Under the pieces are notes generated by a model. The model did not search any database and was not told the origin of the DNA. It saw nothing but the letters and a program-made list of their open reading frames with translations. Of a stretch of 64,000 nucleotides of DNA, positions 24,380-37,129 are shown one piece after another. The position numbers and the translations under genes are program-made. Numbering within the stretch: position 1 is the first letter of the stretch; every line of letters begins with the position of its first letter. Source of the DNA: Bolinopsis microptera (taxonomy: Eukaryota; Ctenophora; Tentaculata; Lobata; Bolinopsidae); assembly GCF_026151205.1 (NCBI RefSeq), contig NC_087080.1:4133096-4197095 (forward strand), written 5' to 3'.

Positions 24380-24530
24380 ACAGGGTGGCCCAGAAGTAAC
24401 TGCCCACACGTAACCCTCTAATATTTCAAAAAATATAGAATATAGATAATAGATATAGGTCAAACTTAGATTTCCTGAAAGTTTCGTAAAATTTACTTTA
24501 TTACAGAGGGTGTGGCACGCCACACCCTGT
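24380..24530. mobile_element. possible mariner-like MITE
   Basis: The ends ACAGGGTGGCCCAGAAGTAA and, inverted, ACAGGGTGTGGC share ACAGGGTG. Such ends are seen in mariner-type elements. No clear TA duplication and only a short end match, so the call is weak. Confidence 0.35.
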
Positions 24531-24937
24531 TTTTCACTATTGTCGTCACAGTGAGAACGCTTTTTTTAAAGCTAAGAACTCCAAGGTTTTTCGACACATT
24601 TGGTTCAATAATTGAAGTGCTTTCCCAAAGTTATGATCATGTTCAGATACGTGATCCCTGCACTGTGCACTTAATCAGTGGTATTTTCAGTTTCACTCGT
24701 AGTCTTCAATTGGTACATGAATATTTCTTCTTTTTGTAGTTGCATCATCATTTTGTATCCTGTAAGGTATCAATAAAATGGAAAAGCACTTCTAACGAAT
24801 TGTTAGACGACAAGATGATTGCATTTGTGTTTCGTATCATGCCTCAAAGACTGTAAAGAAAATGAAGTGAAATTAAAATATTTGTGGTCTGTGGAACGTT
24901 TAGCTAGATTAGCTGAGAATATGAAAGTAGCTTCATG

Positions 24938-25135
24938 ATGCGATGTATTTTCGATGCTGATTCCGAAACACCCCCTTACACAGGGTCAAAACACCCTCCT
25001 GAGGAGCTATGAGCAAAACACTGTTTTGGTCACATGACATGCCAGTAAAACGCGAATTCGATTATTTAGGGCTCTGGTTAGGATTATGGTTTTGGTTAAT
25101 ACCCCAAGTCACGCTGACGAGTGAATAACTATTTT
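24938..25135 (+). repeat. inverted repeat arm with telomere-like motif, left
   Basis: Contains tgtattttcgatgctgattc and a degenerate TTAGGG-like stretch (ggttaggattatggttttgg). It is inverted relative to 25560-25860, and part of it matches the centre of the foldback element at 3950-4030. Confidence 0.55.
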
Positions 25136-25559
25136 ACTATTACTATGTATATATAGTATTAGTAAAAGCCTCCAAATGCAGTAAATGTTTAATAGTACTT
25201 AACCGAACCCCAATCACCAAGGCTCCACCCGGTTTCTGTCACCTTGATAATATGTTAAGTTCTCCCGGTGGATATTTATTCTTTAAAGGGGGATATACCA
25301 CGGTAATTGTAATATTACTCAACATATCAAAATTACTCCTCCTAAAAATTGGATCTGCATCATGTATCAAAGACAAACTCCAATATAAAGCAAAAAAGTA
25401 TGTGTGGAATGTTGAGGTGTATTTCTTACATTAAAACTAGATTTATTATAATGCTAACATTAAGAAGTGAAACTGTAAAGTTAGTTGCCCTACTACCACT
25501 AAACTATCGACTGCCAGACTTTGGGGATGGAGTGATATGACCGGCTTTTACTAATTCGC

Positions 25560-25860
25560 TCGCCCAAAAATTTCACGTGACTTTGGTTTTTATGGTTTTG
25601 CAGCCGTACAAAACAGTTTTACATAAACCCTAATCCCAACCCTAACCCTAACCATAACCCCGAAGCTATCCATAACCCTGACCACAACCCTAACCCTAAC
25701 CCGAGCCCTAAACAATCGAATTCATGTTTTACTAGCCTGTCACGTGACCAAAACGGTTTTTTGCCCATAACTGAATAACTCTCCAGGGAAGTATTTTTAC
25801 CCTACGTCATGGAGGGTGATTCGGAATCAGCGTCCAAAAATACACCGATTCTGATCAATT
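25560..25860 (+). repeat. inverted repeat arm with telomere-like (CCCTAA)n island, right
   Basis: Contains ccaaccctaaccctaacc and further degenerate CCCTAA units at 25626-25712, then gattcggaatcagcgtcc, which pairs with the left arm. Also TCACGTGAC motifs near 25575 and 25740. Confidence 0.65.
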
Positions 25861-25869
25861 TCATACCCA

Positions 25870-26452
25870 AACTCAAAGGGCCTTTTCACAAGAGTTTTTT
25901 TTTAAATTCGGGCGAGCGATTTATAGTAGGAGCGGATATGACCACCATATACGTCATCAAGTAATTAACATGCAAGCTTGAAGCACCGTGGGAAATTAGA
26001 GAAGCTGACATTGGGGAACCAATCAATTAGCCTAAACCACCTGAGAAATAGTAACCTTCAAATTTCCAATGACCATGAATATTGTAGTATAAGTTGCCCT
26101 ACTACCACTAAACTACCATTAGTTTCACGTCTTGTTATAAACAATAAACATACATCAAAGTAATAGTTAATGTTTCTAGCTTTCACCCAACAAAAAAAGG
26201 CGGATATGGGATAGTAAACAATAAACATTACATGTTATATGTACCTGTATATATATTAATAATATAGTGGCATTTATATGTGTATGGTATATTGGATTAG
26301 AATTTGTTACGTAAATAGAAAAATATATAAAGAAGTTGAAATAGTTTGAGAAGTTTGATTGAGGGTGCTGATATTTTGACAGTAGCAGTAAAATAACACC
26401 ATGTATCACCAGTTAAACTTAAAGTAGCGAAATTAGCGGGACAGTAAACATG
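25870..26452. other. intergenic, nothing recognised
   Basis: No gene or repeat recognised. Confidence 0.35.
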
Positions 26453-26626
26453 TCATCTGTCACTGCGTGCCTCTTCGGCTGTAGACTTTGTGTCGCTATT
26501 TTCCTTCCGTCTGCAGTATTTCTTACTTGGTACGTGTTCACTTGGATCTGGTGTGTTGCCACCAGGAAAATGTGAATCCAACAGAATAGTCATTTGTAGA
26601 CTAATGACGGACGGGGGTACGGAGTC
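26453..26626 (-). pseudogene. possible piggyBac transposase C-terminal exon
   Basis: Open frame after a good acceptor (tttgaccattttag), reading DSVPPSVISLQMTILLDSHF, then PGGNTPDPSEHVPSKKYC and a basic tail to TGA. The HFP ... Cys arrangement recalls the start of the cysteine-rich C-terminus of piggyBac-type transposases, but the later cysteines are missing. No upstream exon was found. It could be an unrelated terminal exon. Confidence 0.3.
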
Positions 26627-26629
26627 CTA

Positions 26630-27712
26630 AAATGGTCAAATCTACTGCTGACGTTATCTGTAATACATTATGTGAACGGTCCTTTTTGCTTTTTCGTTTG
26701 TGGTACGTGTTAGCTAAAACAAACAGGTAATCATGACGTCATATGACGAGAGAGAGACCCAATATAATTAGACTACTGTTGACTGTGTCAGTGACTCACG
26801 TTACCTCGTAGGTGGTTTTCAGTAAAGTAAGTTGAGATTACATCGAATACTGAACAACAGCATGATATTCATATCGTCGCTCCATGGTGACGATAATTTA
26901 AAGACTGAGTGGGTATTTAGGGAATTCATGCCATTAGAAATGAGATGAATCAGACATCAGTGTGCTAAAGGCTTCCTCGGAATTTCAATTAGATACCTTT
27001 ATTCCCTAAAGCATAAGTCGGGTCCGAAATAAATGATCTGTGATGAAATTTGTCTTCCAGGTAAAGTGGAGGGCTTTCTAGAATTCCTGTATTCTAATCG
27101 AATGAATTGTCACCCCATGTTAAAACAATACCATACCGAACGTATTACTGCTGAGATAGATAATTTTATATCGAGTTACATATTGCCACCGCACTGTGAA
27201 TGCGAAGCAGAGAAGTCACATACGCTGCGCGTTCCCGCGAATTGTATGTGAGCAATTGCGCAAACATTTCCTGAACAAATTTCCCCGCGCGTGCCCTTTG
27301 CCGCACAAAATTGAAAACATCTCTCAACGCACGAACAACCGTGAGTTTAGTCCAGGGTCAACCTTTGTATGTTTATAATATAAGTGGTTAGTTCAGAACG
27401 TTTATTCCAGATTTTAAGAAGAAAGCAAATTAACAGACAAAAGTATATGTTGATCAGCTGAATTTCGTCTTGAATTAGTCGAGTACCGTTACTGGTTGAT
27501 AGTTCCATGAGAGTTATGTATACATTGTTTATCTTATTGTGCTGAAGGAGCTATTGAGATTATAGCTCACAGTGGCGAATTGGACACATTTATTATACAC
27601 AGAAAGATTTTCCATAAAGAAAGGGGGTCTTATTGCAAGGAAAATGCGTCTAAAGATATATCCGCTTAGGAGGCTTCCACGTGTAACACATAACTTGTAG
27701 GTCTTATTTGTA
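26630..27712. other. intergenic, no gene supported
   Basis: Short open stretches at 27033-27251 and 27196-27378 have no recognisable domain. Nothing else seen. Confidence 0.35.
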
Positions 27713-27713
27713 C

Positions 27714-27905
27714 AAGGTATTGAAGTATGCAAGGTATTGAAGTATGCAAGGTATTGAAGTATGCAAGGTATTGAAGTATGCAAGGTATGGGAGTATGCAA
27801 GGTATCGAAGTATGCAATGTATCGAATTATGCAAGGTATTGAAGCTTGCAAGGTATTGAAGTATGCAAGGTATCGAGGTATGCAAGGTATTAAAGTATGC
27901 AAGGT
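27714..27905. repeat. 17-bp tandem repeat, about 11 copies
   Basis: Unit caaggtattgaagtatg with substitutions in later copies. Frames over it are by-products. Confidence 0.95.
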
Positions 27906-27909
27906 AGGG

Positions 27910-29260
27910 TGAGGGTATGGGAGGTTAGAGAATTTGTGCAATAGTAGATGATATTTTGACGTCGATAATTAGAACGACTAAATGGCGTCAATTTTGTAAA
28001 GCTGTTCATTTTTAAATTTCTTTGAAATACCCGCAATTTCAACTGAAAACTAGATTTTAGCAAATAATTTGATTTTGATTTACAAAACAGCTTTATTTGT
28101 TAAATTTAAACATCTTGATCTGACCATTATAGCATTATATAATATATATGTACTGTTTACGCTGTGCTCAATTATAGCGACGACTTGCCAGCTGCTTCGC
28201 TCTACAAAGGAGATAACTTTTAACTGCATGGGCATGCCGGCATGCAGCTTGCATTTCTTGGAAATACCAGCCAATTCTCGGAACTAACATCATTTGTTAT
28301 AGAAGCTGGAGAGAGAGAACTTTAATTGTTCGTACCATACTACACGCGGTGTATGGAGCAAGTAAGCTTTCTGCAACCAACTGAATCATCATTCAATAAA
28401 ATCATAATTGTTAAAATGTTATTAATATTAATTATAACATTTTTCAGTATGGAATACAAAAACGGATATATTATTGAGTGCATTAAAGCAGGTCATTTGG
28501 CGTCATGCAAATAAACAACTGCACTATGCAAGTGTATTAAACGTTATATATTTTAATTTCACTATTATATTTTACTTACTTATTATAATTTACTATATGT
28601 AACGTGCACTGCACTTATTTTATCAGTTTGATTGACAATACACCATTTTGAGAATTGAAGCTAAATCGACCTTATTATCCCATTTTCAAATTTAGATTAA
28701 GCCATTTTACAATACTGGAAATGTATTTATTATTGTTGTGAGGGACGGTGTGAATGGCTGTGAAGTCCACACCTGCTAAAATAATGATAATATTATCTTA
28801 ACAACGTATTTATCTAGGGCGTAACCTTAGTCTTATTTTGGGGATGCGCCGATAAGCGATGCGAGCCGGCTCCAGCTGATGTGGGGCTGGCGGCGATTGA
28901 GCTACTGAGAACCCAATAGGTTCTTGGAATCCGTCTTTGTTTCTAGGAATTGATGACACTTTGATTTCTGACACTTAATTTCAGACAGGTGGTCACCGGA
29001 GAGCAGAATTGTGTTAATTAAGAATACTTGACGAGCGCCGGCCCCTTGAGCTTTTAATTCACACTTCACTACTCCCACAATGTGCACCAGTGGTCTTAAA
29101 TTGTAAATTGGAAATTTATGGAAATTTAAAACACAGTAAACTGCCCCACCACTGCTAAATTTAACGCTGTAAAGTGTAAATGTACCAAATTGTTTGAGGA
29201 GGATTCCATTTCGAAGTATCAATAACCCAAAAGATATCCCCCAATTCCTATATAAAATAC
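27910..29260. other. intergenic, nothing recognised
   Basis: No gene supported. The open frame 28902-29309 (minus) shows no domain and runs into the next repeat. Confidence 0.35.
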
Positions 29261-29263
29261 ATA

Positions 29264-29508
29264 GGGGGGGGGGGTCATAAGAATCTGAGAAATATATATA
29301 TACACTCAAAAATAGTTATATACCAAATCATTCTCCATATCGGTGCAATATGGTCCAATTAAATTGAGATGAAAAAATATTTGAGATGAAAAAATATTTG
29401 AGATGAAAAAATACTCAAAAATAATTTTTGAGAATGAGAATTTGGCCATTTTCGTCGGGACTCTCAAAAATACTCATGAGTCATGACACCCCCCCCCCCC
29501 CCCCCCCT
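29264..29508. mobile_element. poly-G/poly-C-ended inverted-repeat element, copy 1
   Basis: Begins with a G run and ggtcataagaatctgag and ends with tactcatgagtcatgacacc and a C run of about 18. The interior shares aaatcattctccatatc and gagaatgagaatttgg with 37800-38120. A tandem triplication of atttgagatgaaaaaat lies inside. Family unknown. Confidence 0.55.
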
Positions 29509-29509
29509 A

Positions 29510-30566
29510 TATAAAAGCCGCGAGGTATTCAGGTCGGTTAAGTGAATCAACAAATTGGAAGGTAGTTGAATGGCCTGATGGCCAGACACAAGAAAGGAAT
29601 TTTAAAAGTTTGCCGAGAAAGTGACCATATAAATGTACCAACAAACTAGCGAACTTTGAGCTCAACTTACATACATTTCATTCACACATTTCCCCGTATC
29701 ACGTGATTGAGAGTCCACAATACTCGTGCAGCTCACTGGTACTACACTTTGAACACATTCTTCTTTTTTTAACTCGATTCGAAGTTCGAAAATCCATTTC
29801 TCTGTAACAATATTATATATGGGCGGAAGTATAAATTATTTAAAGTAGTAACCTTTATTATTTACATAATAATAATATTCTCATCATGGTACGTGGTATT
29901 TGGGGAGTCCCAGGTCCCTGTATGGGCTCTTTTCGCAGCTACATTTCTTGAAGATAAGTAATACAATTAAAGTATCGAAATACAGTGCCCTAACAGGTGA
30001 CTGCACGGGGGGGGGGCATGAAATTACAGGGGAAAATATTGTGAAGTGTGTTTTAATCAATGTAACACTTAATGCAAGACCTAATGTAGGACTCATTTTT
30101 ACAACTTAATATGGAAATATAGTATGGATAAATATTTCACCTTGATTAAGATGACTGGCGAAGGAAACTGAAATCACCATTATCCCAGATAATAAGGAAA
30201 TTAAATTTTTTTATCACAAATTGAATTATCTTCAGAATTGTTAAGTTATACAGAATACGAGTAATAAATTCAATTTTGTCTGAATACAACTTCACGCATG
30301 ATTTTACAAATTAAATCTGAATTATCTGTAACCTAAGCCGGTTGTAACTTTCCCATAAAAAGTGTCAAAAAGTATCATCAATTTTACTTGAGCACCAAAA
30401 CTCTTTATCTAGCTCTCCGACACAGATGCAAGGATAATTTAATGTTAAAATTTGTACATTTTTGCGCTTACCATCTAACAAGCAAATAATTTCAAAACAG
30501 GATTCATACAAATTTTAAAGTTTACTATATAAATACTAAATAGACGCAACGATCGCCACTAATAGT
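29510..30566. other. intergenic, nothing recognised
   Basis: No gene supported. A G run lies near 30007. Confidence 0.35.
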
Positions 30567-30703
30567 GTGGCGAGGGCCGCGGTGTGAGTGGAGTAATTAA
30601 TTGAACATCATCAAGGTATATTATATAACTAGTATTTAAGAAATATTATATAACTTGATGATGTTCAATCTTTCAATTAATTACTCCACTCACACCTCGC
30701 CAC
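30567..30703. repeat. long near-perfect hairpin, 137 bp
   Basis: The left arm (gtggcgag ... gtgtgagtggagtaattaat) is repeated inverted on the right (attaattactccactcacac ... ctcgccac), with arms of about 60 bases and a loop of about 15. Small mismatches (ggccgcg, tctttc) interrupt it. It is probably a MITE. No clear target duplication. Confidence 0.75.
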
Positions 30704-30867
30704 TTCTTCTGCTACTCAGGATTACTCTCAGGAATGATAACTTGTTGGACAGCTGCCAACCCCCTAACCTTCCTGTTTTTTTATGTACATATCACATAAT
30801 ATGTTATGTTAATATGTTATCTGGCACGATACTGTGTGTACAGTTTCTATAATATGAGTTTTATAGA

Positions 30868-31412
30868 GTGGTGAGTAGGGCTGGGAGTTTATATCTAGGT
30901 TAGTTTAAAAGTAGTGAGAAGTAGGGCTGGGAGTTGATATATAGGTTAGTGTAAAAGTGGTGAGAAGTAGGGCTGGGAGTTGATATCTAGGTTAGTGTAA
31001 AAGTGGTGAGAATTAGGGCTGGGAGTTGATATCTAGGTTAGTGTAAAAGTGGTGAGAGGTAGGGCTCGGAGTTGATATCTAGGTTAGTGTAAAAGTGGTG
31101 AGAAGTAGGGCTGGGAGTTGATATCAAGGTTAGTGTAAAAGTGGTGAGAAGTAGGGCTGGGAGTTGATATCTAGGTTAGTGTAAAAGTGGTGAGAATTAG
31201 GGCTGGGAGTTGATATCTAGGTTAGTGTAAAAGTGGTGAGAAGTAGGGCTGGGAGTTGATATCTAGGTTAGTGTAAAAGTGGTGAGAAGTAGGGCTGGGA
31301 GTTGATATCTAGGTTAGTGTAAAAGTGGTGAGAAGTAGGGCTGGGAGTTGATATATAGGTTAGTGTAAAAGTGGTGAGAAGTAGGGCTGGGATTTGATAT
31401 CTAGGTTAGTAC
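30868..31412. repeat. 46-bp minisatellite, about 12 copies
   Basis: Unit containing gtggtgagaagtagggctgg, gagttgatatctaggttagt and gtaaaa. Copies are nearly identical. Confidence 0.95.
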
Positions 31413-31434
31413 TTAGTGTAACATACGTTTATCC

Positions 31435-31602
31435 AAGAACAAATTTGCTCCACTGCACACAGAATGTCTACCAACAAGGACCAGATCTGTTTCAGCAGTT
31501 AAAAATCTAGGCATTAAAATATATAACAAGTTGACAGGGAAATACAAGCATGATCATATTATGAAGACGATTTACGGAAGCAACACTGACTTGGGAGAAT
31601 AG
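31435..31602 (+). pseudogene. possible LINE reverse-transcriptase C-terminal fragment
   Basis: Fifty-five codons open to TAG include APLHTECLPTRTRSVSAVKN then LGIKIYNKLT. The pattern (basic, then G-x-K-x-Y/W-N-x-L) is like the C-terminal tail of many non-LTR ORF2 proteins. Short and unsupported upstream, because the 46-bp array abuts it. Confidence 0.35.
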
Positions 31603-31609
31603 TATTCAT

Positions 31610-32175
31610 GCTTGCACATTTGGTACATAATATATCTGATATATCTGAATGGCCCTGACTATCTAGTATCCACAGGAAATGTTTTCGTGTATCTATCATG
31701 GACAGTGGACACTCTCTCAAACCTATTGCTCCTCATGCAGCATCCCATGATGGACAAATGTCGTTTAGTGTTTTTGGACACAAAATCTAAAACGATCCTC
31801 CACTGCACCATCGGTTAAAAATTGGGTAGTATCCAAGAAGCTGGAAGCTGGAATCCCGACCCAGTCCGTGAACCACAACCTACAGCTAAAAATACAATTA
31901 CTTCAAGGTAGTTGTAACTCTCTGTAACAATGGTGTAACATGATCTGCTGCTCCCCACACATTTGTCAATACACACAGCATGACCCATATCAGGTGCACT
32001 GAATATATTATTCTATTTTTAGACTATCGTTCCCACACTTGTGTTGTATGGTAGTCAGGTAGTGGGAGTAAGACATAAACCGGTTGTTGGACTAACATGA
32101 ACGTGGCCATGCAATGGTGCCAGTGTCCCGATTAAAGATAAGGCGGAAAACCCAAAGACCGCATATCATGATCAT
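31610..32175. other. intergenic, nothing recognised
   Basis: No gene supported. Confidence 0.3.
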
Positions 32176-32390
32176 GACATATGGAGTATGCTACCTTTCA
32201 ATTCTTCAGAATTCAGATAAGAAGGGATTATCTTTAGTTTTATGTATATTCAGTATGCGACTTTTCAATTCTTCAGAATTCAGATAAGAAGGGATTAATT
32301 TTAGTTTTATGTTTATGCAGTATGATACCTTTCAATTCTTCAGAATTCAGATAAGAAGTGATTATCTTTAGTTTTATGTTTCGTTCCAAC
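32176..32390. repeat. about 71-bp tandem repeat, 3 copies
   Basis: Three copies of ttcaattcttcagaattcag, ataagaagggattatcttta and gttttatg, each followed by cagtatg-like spacer. Confidence 0.9.
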
Positions 32391-33328
32391 TCGAGTAACC
32401 AAAAACCACGATTGCCGAGTAAGATTCAGCACTGGTTGGATATTCTAATATTAATAAAGTTAACTTGAAACCGGATGCGGAGTACAGGTCGCGAAATCTC
32501 ACAGAATCGTTAATGATGGGTACCAGTTAAAAAGCTGATACAACATCGCGAATCCGGGCCGGCATCCTGATTACTCCAGATAATGGAAACTTTTCTCTGG
32601 AAAAGTTAACCGCCCAATTCAATTATACTGCTTCTAGATGTAATATGTGTGTTGTATGTGGTAATAGGGTTTTCATTCGGACAAAGAGTTAACCAAGGTA
32701 AAAGTATAAGTAGGGCTTTTCATTGTTGTTATAGCAAAACAAAAGTTAAGATCTAGTGTTTCGTCGCCATATATTTGTTTTGTTAGCAACATAGAACACT
32801 CAACATATTTATTCGCTATAAATACATAAATGTTTACATTTCACGCCTAATTATTCAAGACTTTTTGGAATCAAATCAGTGGTGTAACTTGGTTAACGGA
32901 TTCTGGACAGAGTCTGGGGCAGCGCTACGAACATATCATTACTATTGTATGGGAACCTTGATATTTTGTGCTCCTTAGGTTGAAAATATCAGCCCAAGAA
33001 ATATTTTAAATATGGACTATTAAACGCAAAGATTTCGTCATATTCCAGATATAATTATATCGTAAGTATTTGTAAACAATCCACAAGTTGGCAAAATTCT
33101 TCAATCATAAGTCTCAGAAATGTAACCTACATAACATGTCATGTTACAAATTCATTACAATTTTTCACGCGTTGGCACAAGTAAAAACGTAACGAAATAT
33201 TGAAGGCACGACATATTTTGAGGCCTAAAATATTGGAGCCTGACAGAGGTTAAACTGTTTACAGTTATGTATTTCATTTTGCTCACGTAGGGGTCCATTG
33301 TAATACAATTAACGGGCCCTTAATCTAT
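32391..33328. other. intergenic, nothing recognised
   Basis: No gene supported. Confidence 0.3.
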
Positions 33329-33465
33329 TCTATGCAATCTCCTCGGTCTACTCAGCCGAATGATAGGAAACTTGATTGAGAATTAAATGAGGAGGGGTAC
33401 CTGTTAAAATTTAAAGAAACTTCCTAGGATACCCCTTCAGTACATACTGTAAACATAGTACTATT
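33329..33465 (+). repeat. dispersed repeat family Y, copy 1
   Basis: About 137 bases matching 45965-46101 in the same orientation, including aaatgaggaggggtacct, cttcctaggatacccctt and tgtaaacatagtactatt. Sharp start and end in both copies suggest a short interspersed element. No inverted ends seen. Confidence 0.8.
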
Positions 33466-33755
33466 AACTATTAACTGTTATTATTATTACTCTTTTTCAA
33501 GAACTATACCCTACAACCACACCCAATCTATTCTCTTTGAAGAACTATACCCTATAGCCACACCCAACCAATGACTTGGGGCAATCCTCACAATATGCTA
33601 TACATAACACATATTGGGTACGAGCTCCAAGTGGGTCTCTGTGATTAAGTAAACAATAGAAGAGACAATAACACATACTTTTAGTCATTAACACAACAAT
33701 TACTCTGATAATCTAGGCATCTACTACATGTTATTCTCTTATACCCATGATCTGA

Positions 33756-34311
33756 GGGCCACGTCCGGTCCTATATTCGGGTGTTACTATGTCTCAGCTT
33801 CTGAAGGTCCTAGAGGCTTATAGATGAAATTTAACAAAACAGAATCTGCATATTAATATACCCAATATATAAGACATAAGTTATTAAAAAACATATTGCC
33901 TAAAACCTTCAATTTTCGATAAAATCGCCAACCATTTTGGGCGTGGCGTCGTGGGCGTACACTTACGGTGGAAACTTTCGGATGAGTTCAAAAAACCGCA
34001 ACTGACATATTTATATATGACTTAAGCAGAAACATTTGCTTTGAAATACTTAATTTAAAGAAATTGGCGGAAAACTGATTTTCGGTTACACAATACACTA
34101 CACATGTCATCCAAACTTATGAAGCAATAAACACCCAATATGGTTTTTGGCGATTTTTGGCACGTAAATGTGCAGGGCAAAATGTTTATATCAATTATTT
34201 GTATATGAATATAATATGCAGATTCGGCTTCGTTTAAGTCCATCTACAAGTCTCTAGGACCTTCAGAAGCTGATATACAATTTCACCTGAGGGCGAATAT
34301 TGGGCGTGGCC
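33756..34311. mobile_element. inverted-repeat MITE, about 556 bp
   Basis: GGGCCACGTCC...TATTCGG on the left pairs with CGAATATTGGGCGTGGCC on the right. Inside, agcttctgaaggtcctagag pairs with taggaccttcagaagct, and agaatctgcatatta pairs with aatatgcagattc. A possible catgat duplication lies a few bases outside each end. No protein encoded. Confidence 0.6.
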
Positions 34312-36626
34312 ACATGATTTATTCCCAAGATAAAAACTTTTGCTCAGAAATATCAGAGAATTTGCAGGTAGATGTTGACAAATTACCGTCCGATTATATT
34401 ATCTTGAAACTTTGTTACACATTCCTATATTCCGCAATATTTCCCCGGCTACATTTAAACGGTACGTGGTAATTCTTATTCACACGGTAAACGAGCTTTA
34501 GCTGCAGTATTATATATTGTGGTGTGAGCATGGCAAAATACGTGGTCTCTGTACTTTCTTAGATTCAATATTTTTATTTTTATCAACATGATGACTCCAA
34601 TTACAAAGAACGGTCTCACATTTAGACTCTGTACTAATTGGCACATTCTCCGTTCTCATTACTCACAATATATTCATCACAACATATTCATCACAATGTT
34701 GAACACAACAATGTTCATTACAGCATGCTTATTCCTAACCCTGAAATAGCCCGGCTCCACCCTGACTTACCGAGAACAAGGGAACAGTACGGGTAGTACA
34801 CTCATTTACGACAAAATATATAAGTGTACAACAATGCACTCGCTGAACACATAAGTGTGCACACATAAATATATAGTGCTGCACTGTGTATGTTTTCGTA
34901 GAAACAGCCGCTCATTTCTGAGAAACAGAGAGAGTATACGGCAAGTGTTTGTACTCAAGCACAGCTGCCTTTGAATCGAGCTCTGCGGGGTTAAGAGAAA
35001 GGTAGAGCGCGCTAATAGACTATGTGGTATACAGAGGAGCCAGGAGGACAGATCTAAAGGAACAGGACAGGAATATACACAATACACATGATCACCTCAT
35101 CACCTGCTCACCCCGACCGTACGACGCTTCTGCCTCCTGGAACCTCTCTTTCTCTCTTCTCGCCCCGTGTCTGTTAACAATATTAAATAGACTATAGCCC
35201 GTAACATGTCATACTCTGTATATGTGGCCGGAAGTCGCCCTGAAATGCAGCATAATTTATGCGAGGAGGGAGGACTCTATAGTAACGGCTGGAATGGTTC
35301 ATTAGGACTCAGTGTTAACTGGTAAAGAGGCGATAAAGAGGCGTTCGAGGGCAGGTGAAATATTACCGTAAATGCATGGTGGAACCGGCAAATAATCAGT
35401 TAATATCAAGAGTAAACTGTATTACTTTCTTACCAATGATAGTGCGGCTACTTAGCAGGTTAAAACATGTTGTAATAGGAATCGTTGTGATAAAGAGGAA
35501 AATGTCCTGTTCCCTGATAATTTACGATGAAATTAGATAAGAGAGGTACTCACTTGAAATTTGAATTAGAGATGAGGGAGAACTTATTTTTACCCATTTA
35601 TCAACTTATAAAAAAATCGTTATCATTTGAGCGGCATGCTTCTAGTAGTTTTCATCTAAAATCAATTTAGCGTTATCCACTATCCAGGATATCACAGTAA
35701 TGCAATCGACCTCACCAAAGCTGTAATTAATTGCAGCCTTACAAAAGCAGCCCGCCAATTCTTCAAAACTGTCTAACTTGCCCCACAACTGTCTAACTTG
35801 CCCCACAACAAACACTGGTAATCAATCATAAAGAATGGAATGATGTTAGTATGCTACTAAAGCGTAGTACTAATCGTTAGTTTGTAAAGTAAATACGAAA
35901 ACTATTGTATTAGCTTCAAGCCATTCAGCTACTGTCCTTACATATTATACAGACGGTATTCGGTAAGCCATTGAGGTAGTCTTTTATAGAGGAATTGGCT
36001 GCCGGCCAAAACTTGGCTGAAAGTTAACTTCACGGTGCTGTCAATTATAGTGCCAACAAATTATATACGTATGTCATACATGACATATGACGACATTAAT
36101 GACAAGAAAAAGCAAAGTTAGGTCTGCTAGGAGGGCATTAAATTTGCATATTATTATTATTCCTGTATAACATTATAAATATTCATCAATAAAAGCCGAC
36201 GACGGGATGTGGAAATATTTAAAATATCTTATTCGTGCGTATTTCCAATCAAGATTCAAGGAACAAAGCATGATATATGTAAAGTTTTAAAGTTTCAAAG
36301 CATTTCAAAGACTTCATTTATTTAGAGAACATGAACATAATTTTTTAAGTTCTGTAGTTCTGTGCAAGCAGGATATTTTAACATTTTTAACAGCCCCTGC
36401 GCTTACTTTCCATGTTTCCATTTAACATCATGTAATTTAAATCAGTTTTTTTATTTGCTATTAGTTACAATAGCAAAGTGAACAGCTGTGTTCACCTTAG
36501 GTAGTCCCATAATGGAAATAAACTCCAAAATGGCAATATTTATTGCAAAAGAATTCGCTGACGCGACACGCACTCTAGTTCGACAACTTAAGGTTGCCAG
36601 GAATCACCCCTGTCGAAGTTCTTCGG
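34312..36626. other. intergenic, nothing recognised
   Basis: No gene, RNA or repeat of known kind was recognised; the open frames here are short and lack domains or splice context. Confidence 0.35.
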
Positions 36627-36629
36627 TAA

Positions 36630-37125
36630 GGGGTCGTTCACATATTAAGTAATCAGCTGAGGGGAGGGGGTTTCCAACTGCTTACAGTTGATTACGGGGG
36701 GAGGGTTTGGTTGTTGATTACGTAATCAAAATTTTGTTTCTTTACCCTCTAGAATAAAAACAATTTGACAATATTTTAATTCCACTCAATTTCACTCTGA
36801 TAGTGACAAATCATTGTTATTATATCCGGCCAAGCACCTTTCAAACTACTTACTTTAGCAGCCGTATTAGATAGGGGGGCCAATGGCAAAATGGAGAATT
36901 CAAAATTTAAAAAACCCAATTTTTTAATATTGCTGTCAGGAGGGGGGTTGGGTCTTGATTACGGTTGATTACGGAAGGGGGAGTGGAGGGTTAAAATTGC
37001 TAAAATATTGATTACGTTATATTCTTTGGTGGGGTTTCACTTCTGGTATTGGCTTCATTCCCGTTCCTTTTCCTAATTCTTTATACTTATTTTTTTATAT
37101 AGTTTAATGAGATGGGAACGACCCC
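36630..37125. mobile_element. PIF/Harbinger (Tourist-like) MITE, copy 2
   Basis: The ends GGGGTCGTTC and GAACGACCCC are exact inverted repeats, and TAA is duplicated at 36627-36629 and 37126-37128. GATTACG-rich subterminal repeats and TTCACATATTAAGTAATCAG match the copy at 6702-6881. It is about 320 bases longer than that copy, so the two are different deletion derivatives. Confidence 0.85.
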
Positions 37126-37129
37126 TAAG

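Noticed and set aside
25620-25715. Chromosome end or telomere fusion
   Set aside because: The CCCTAA units are degenerate and short, and the same island occurs in two other places inside a shared repeat, so a mobile-element origin is more likely.
27033-27378. Two overlapping frames with cysteines (ICDEICLPG, HCECEAEKS)
   Set aside because: Cysteine spacing fits no domain I know, and the two frames are out of phase without clear splice sites.
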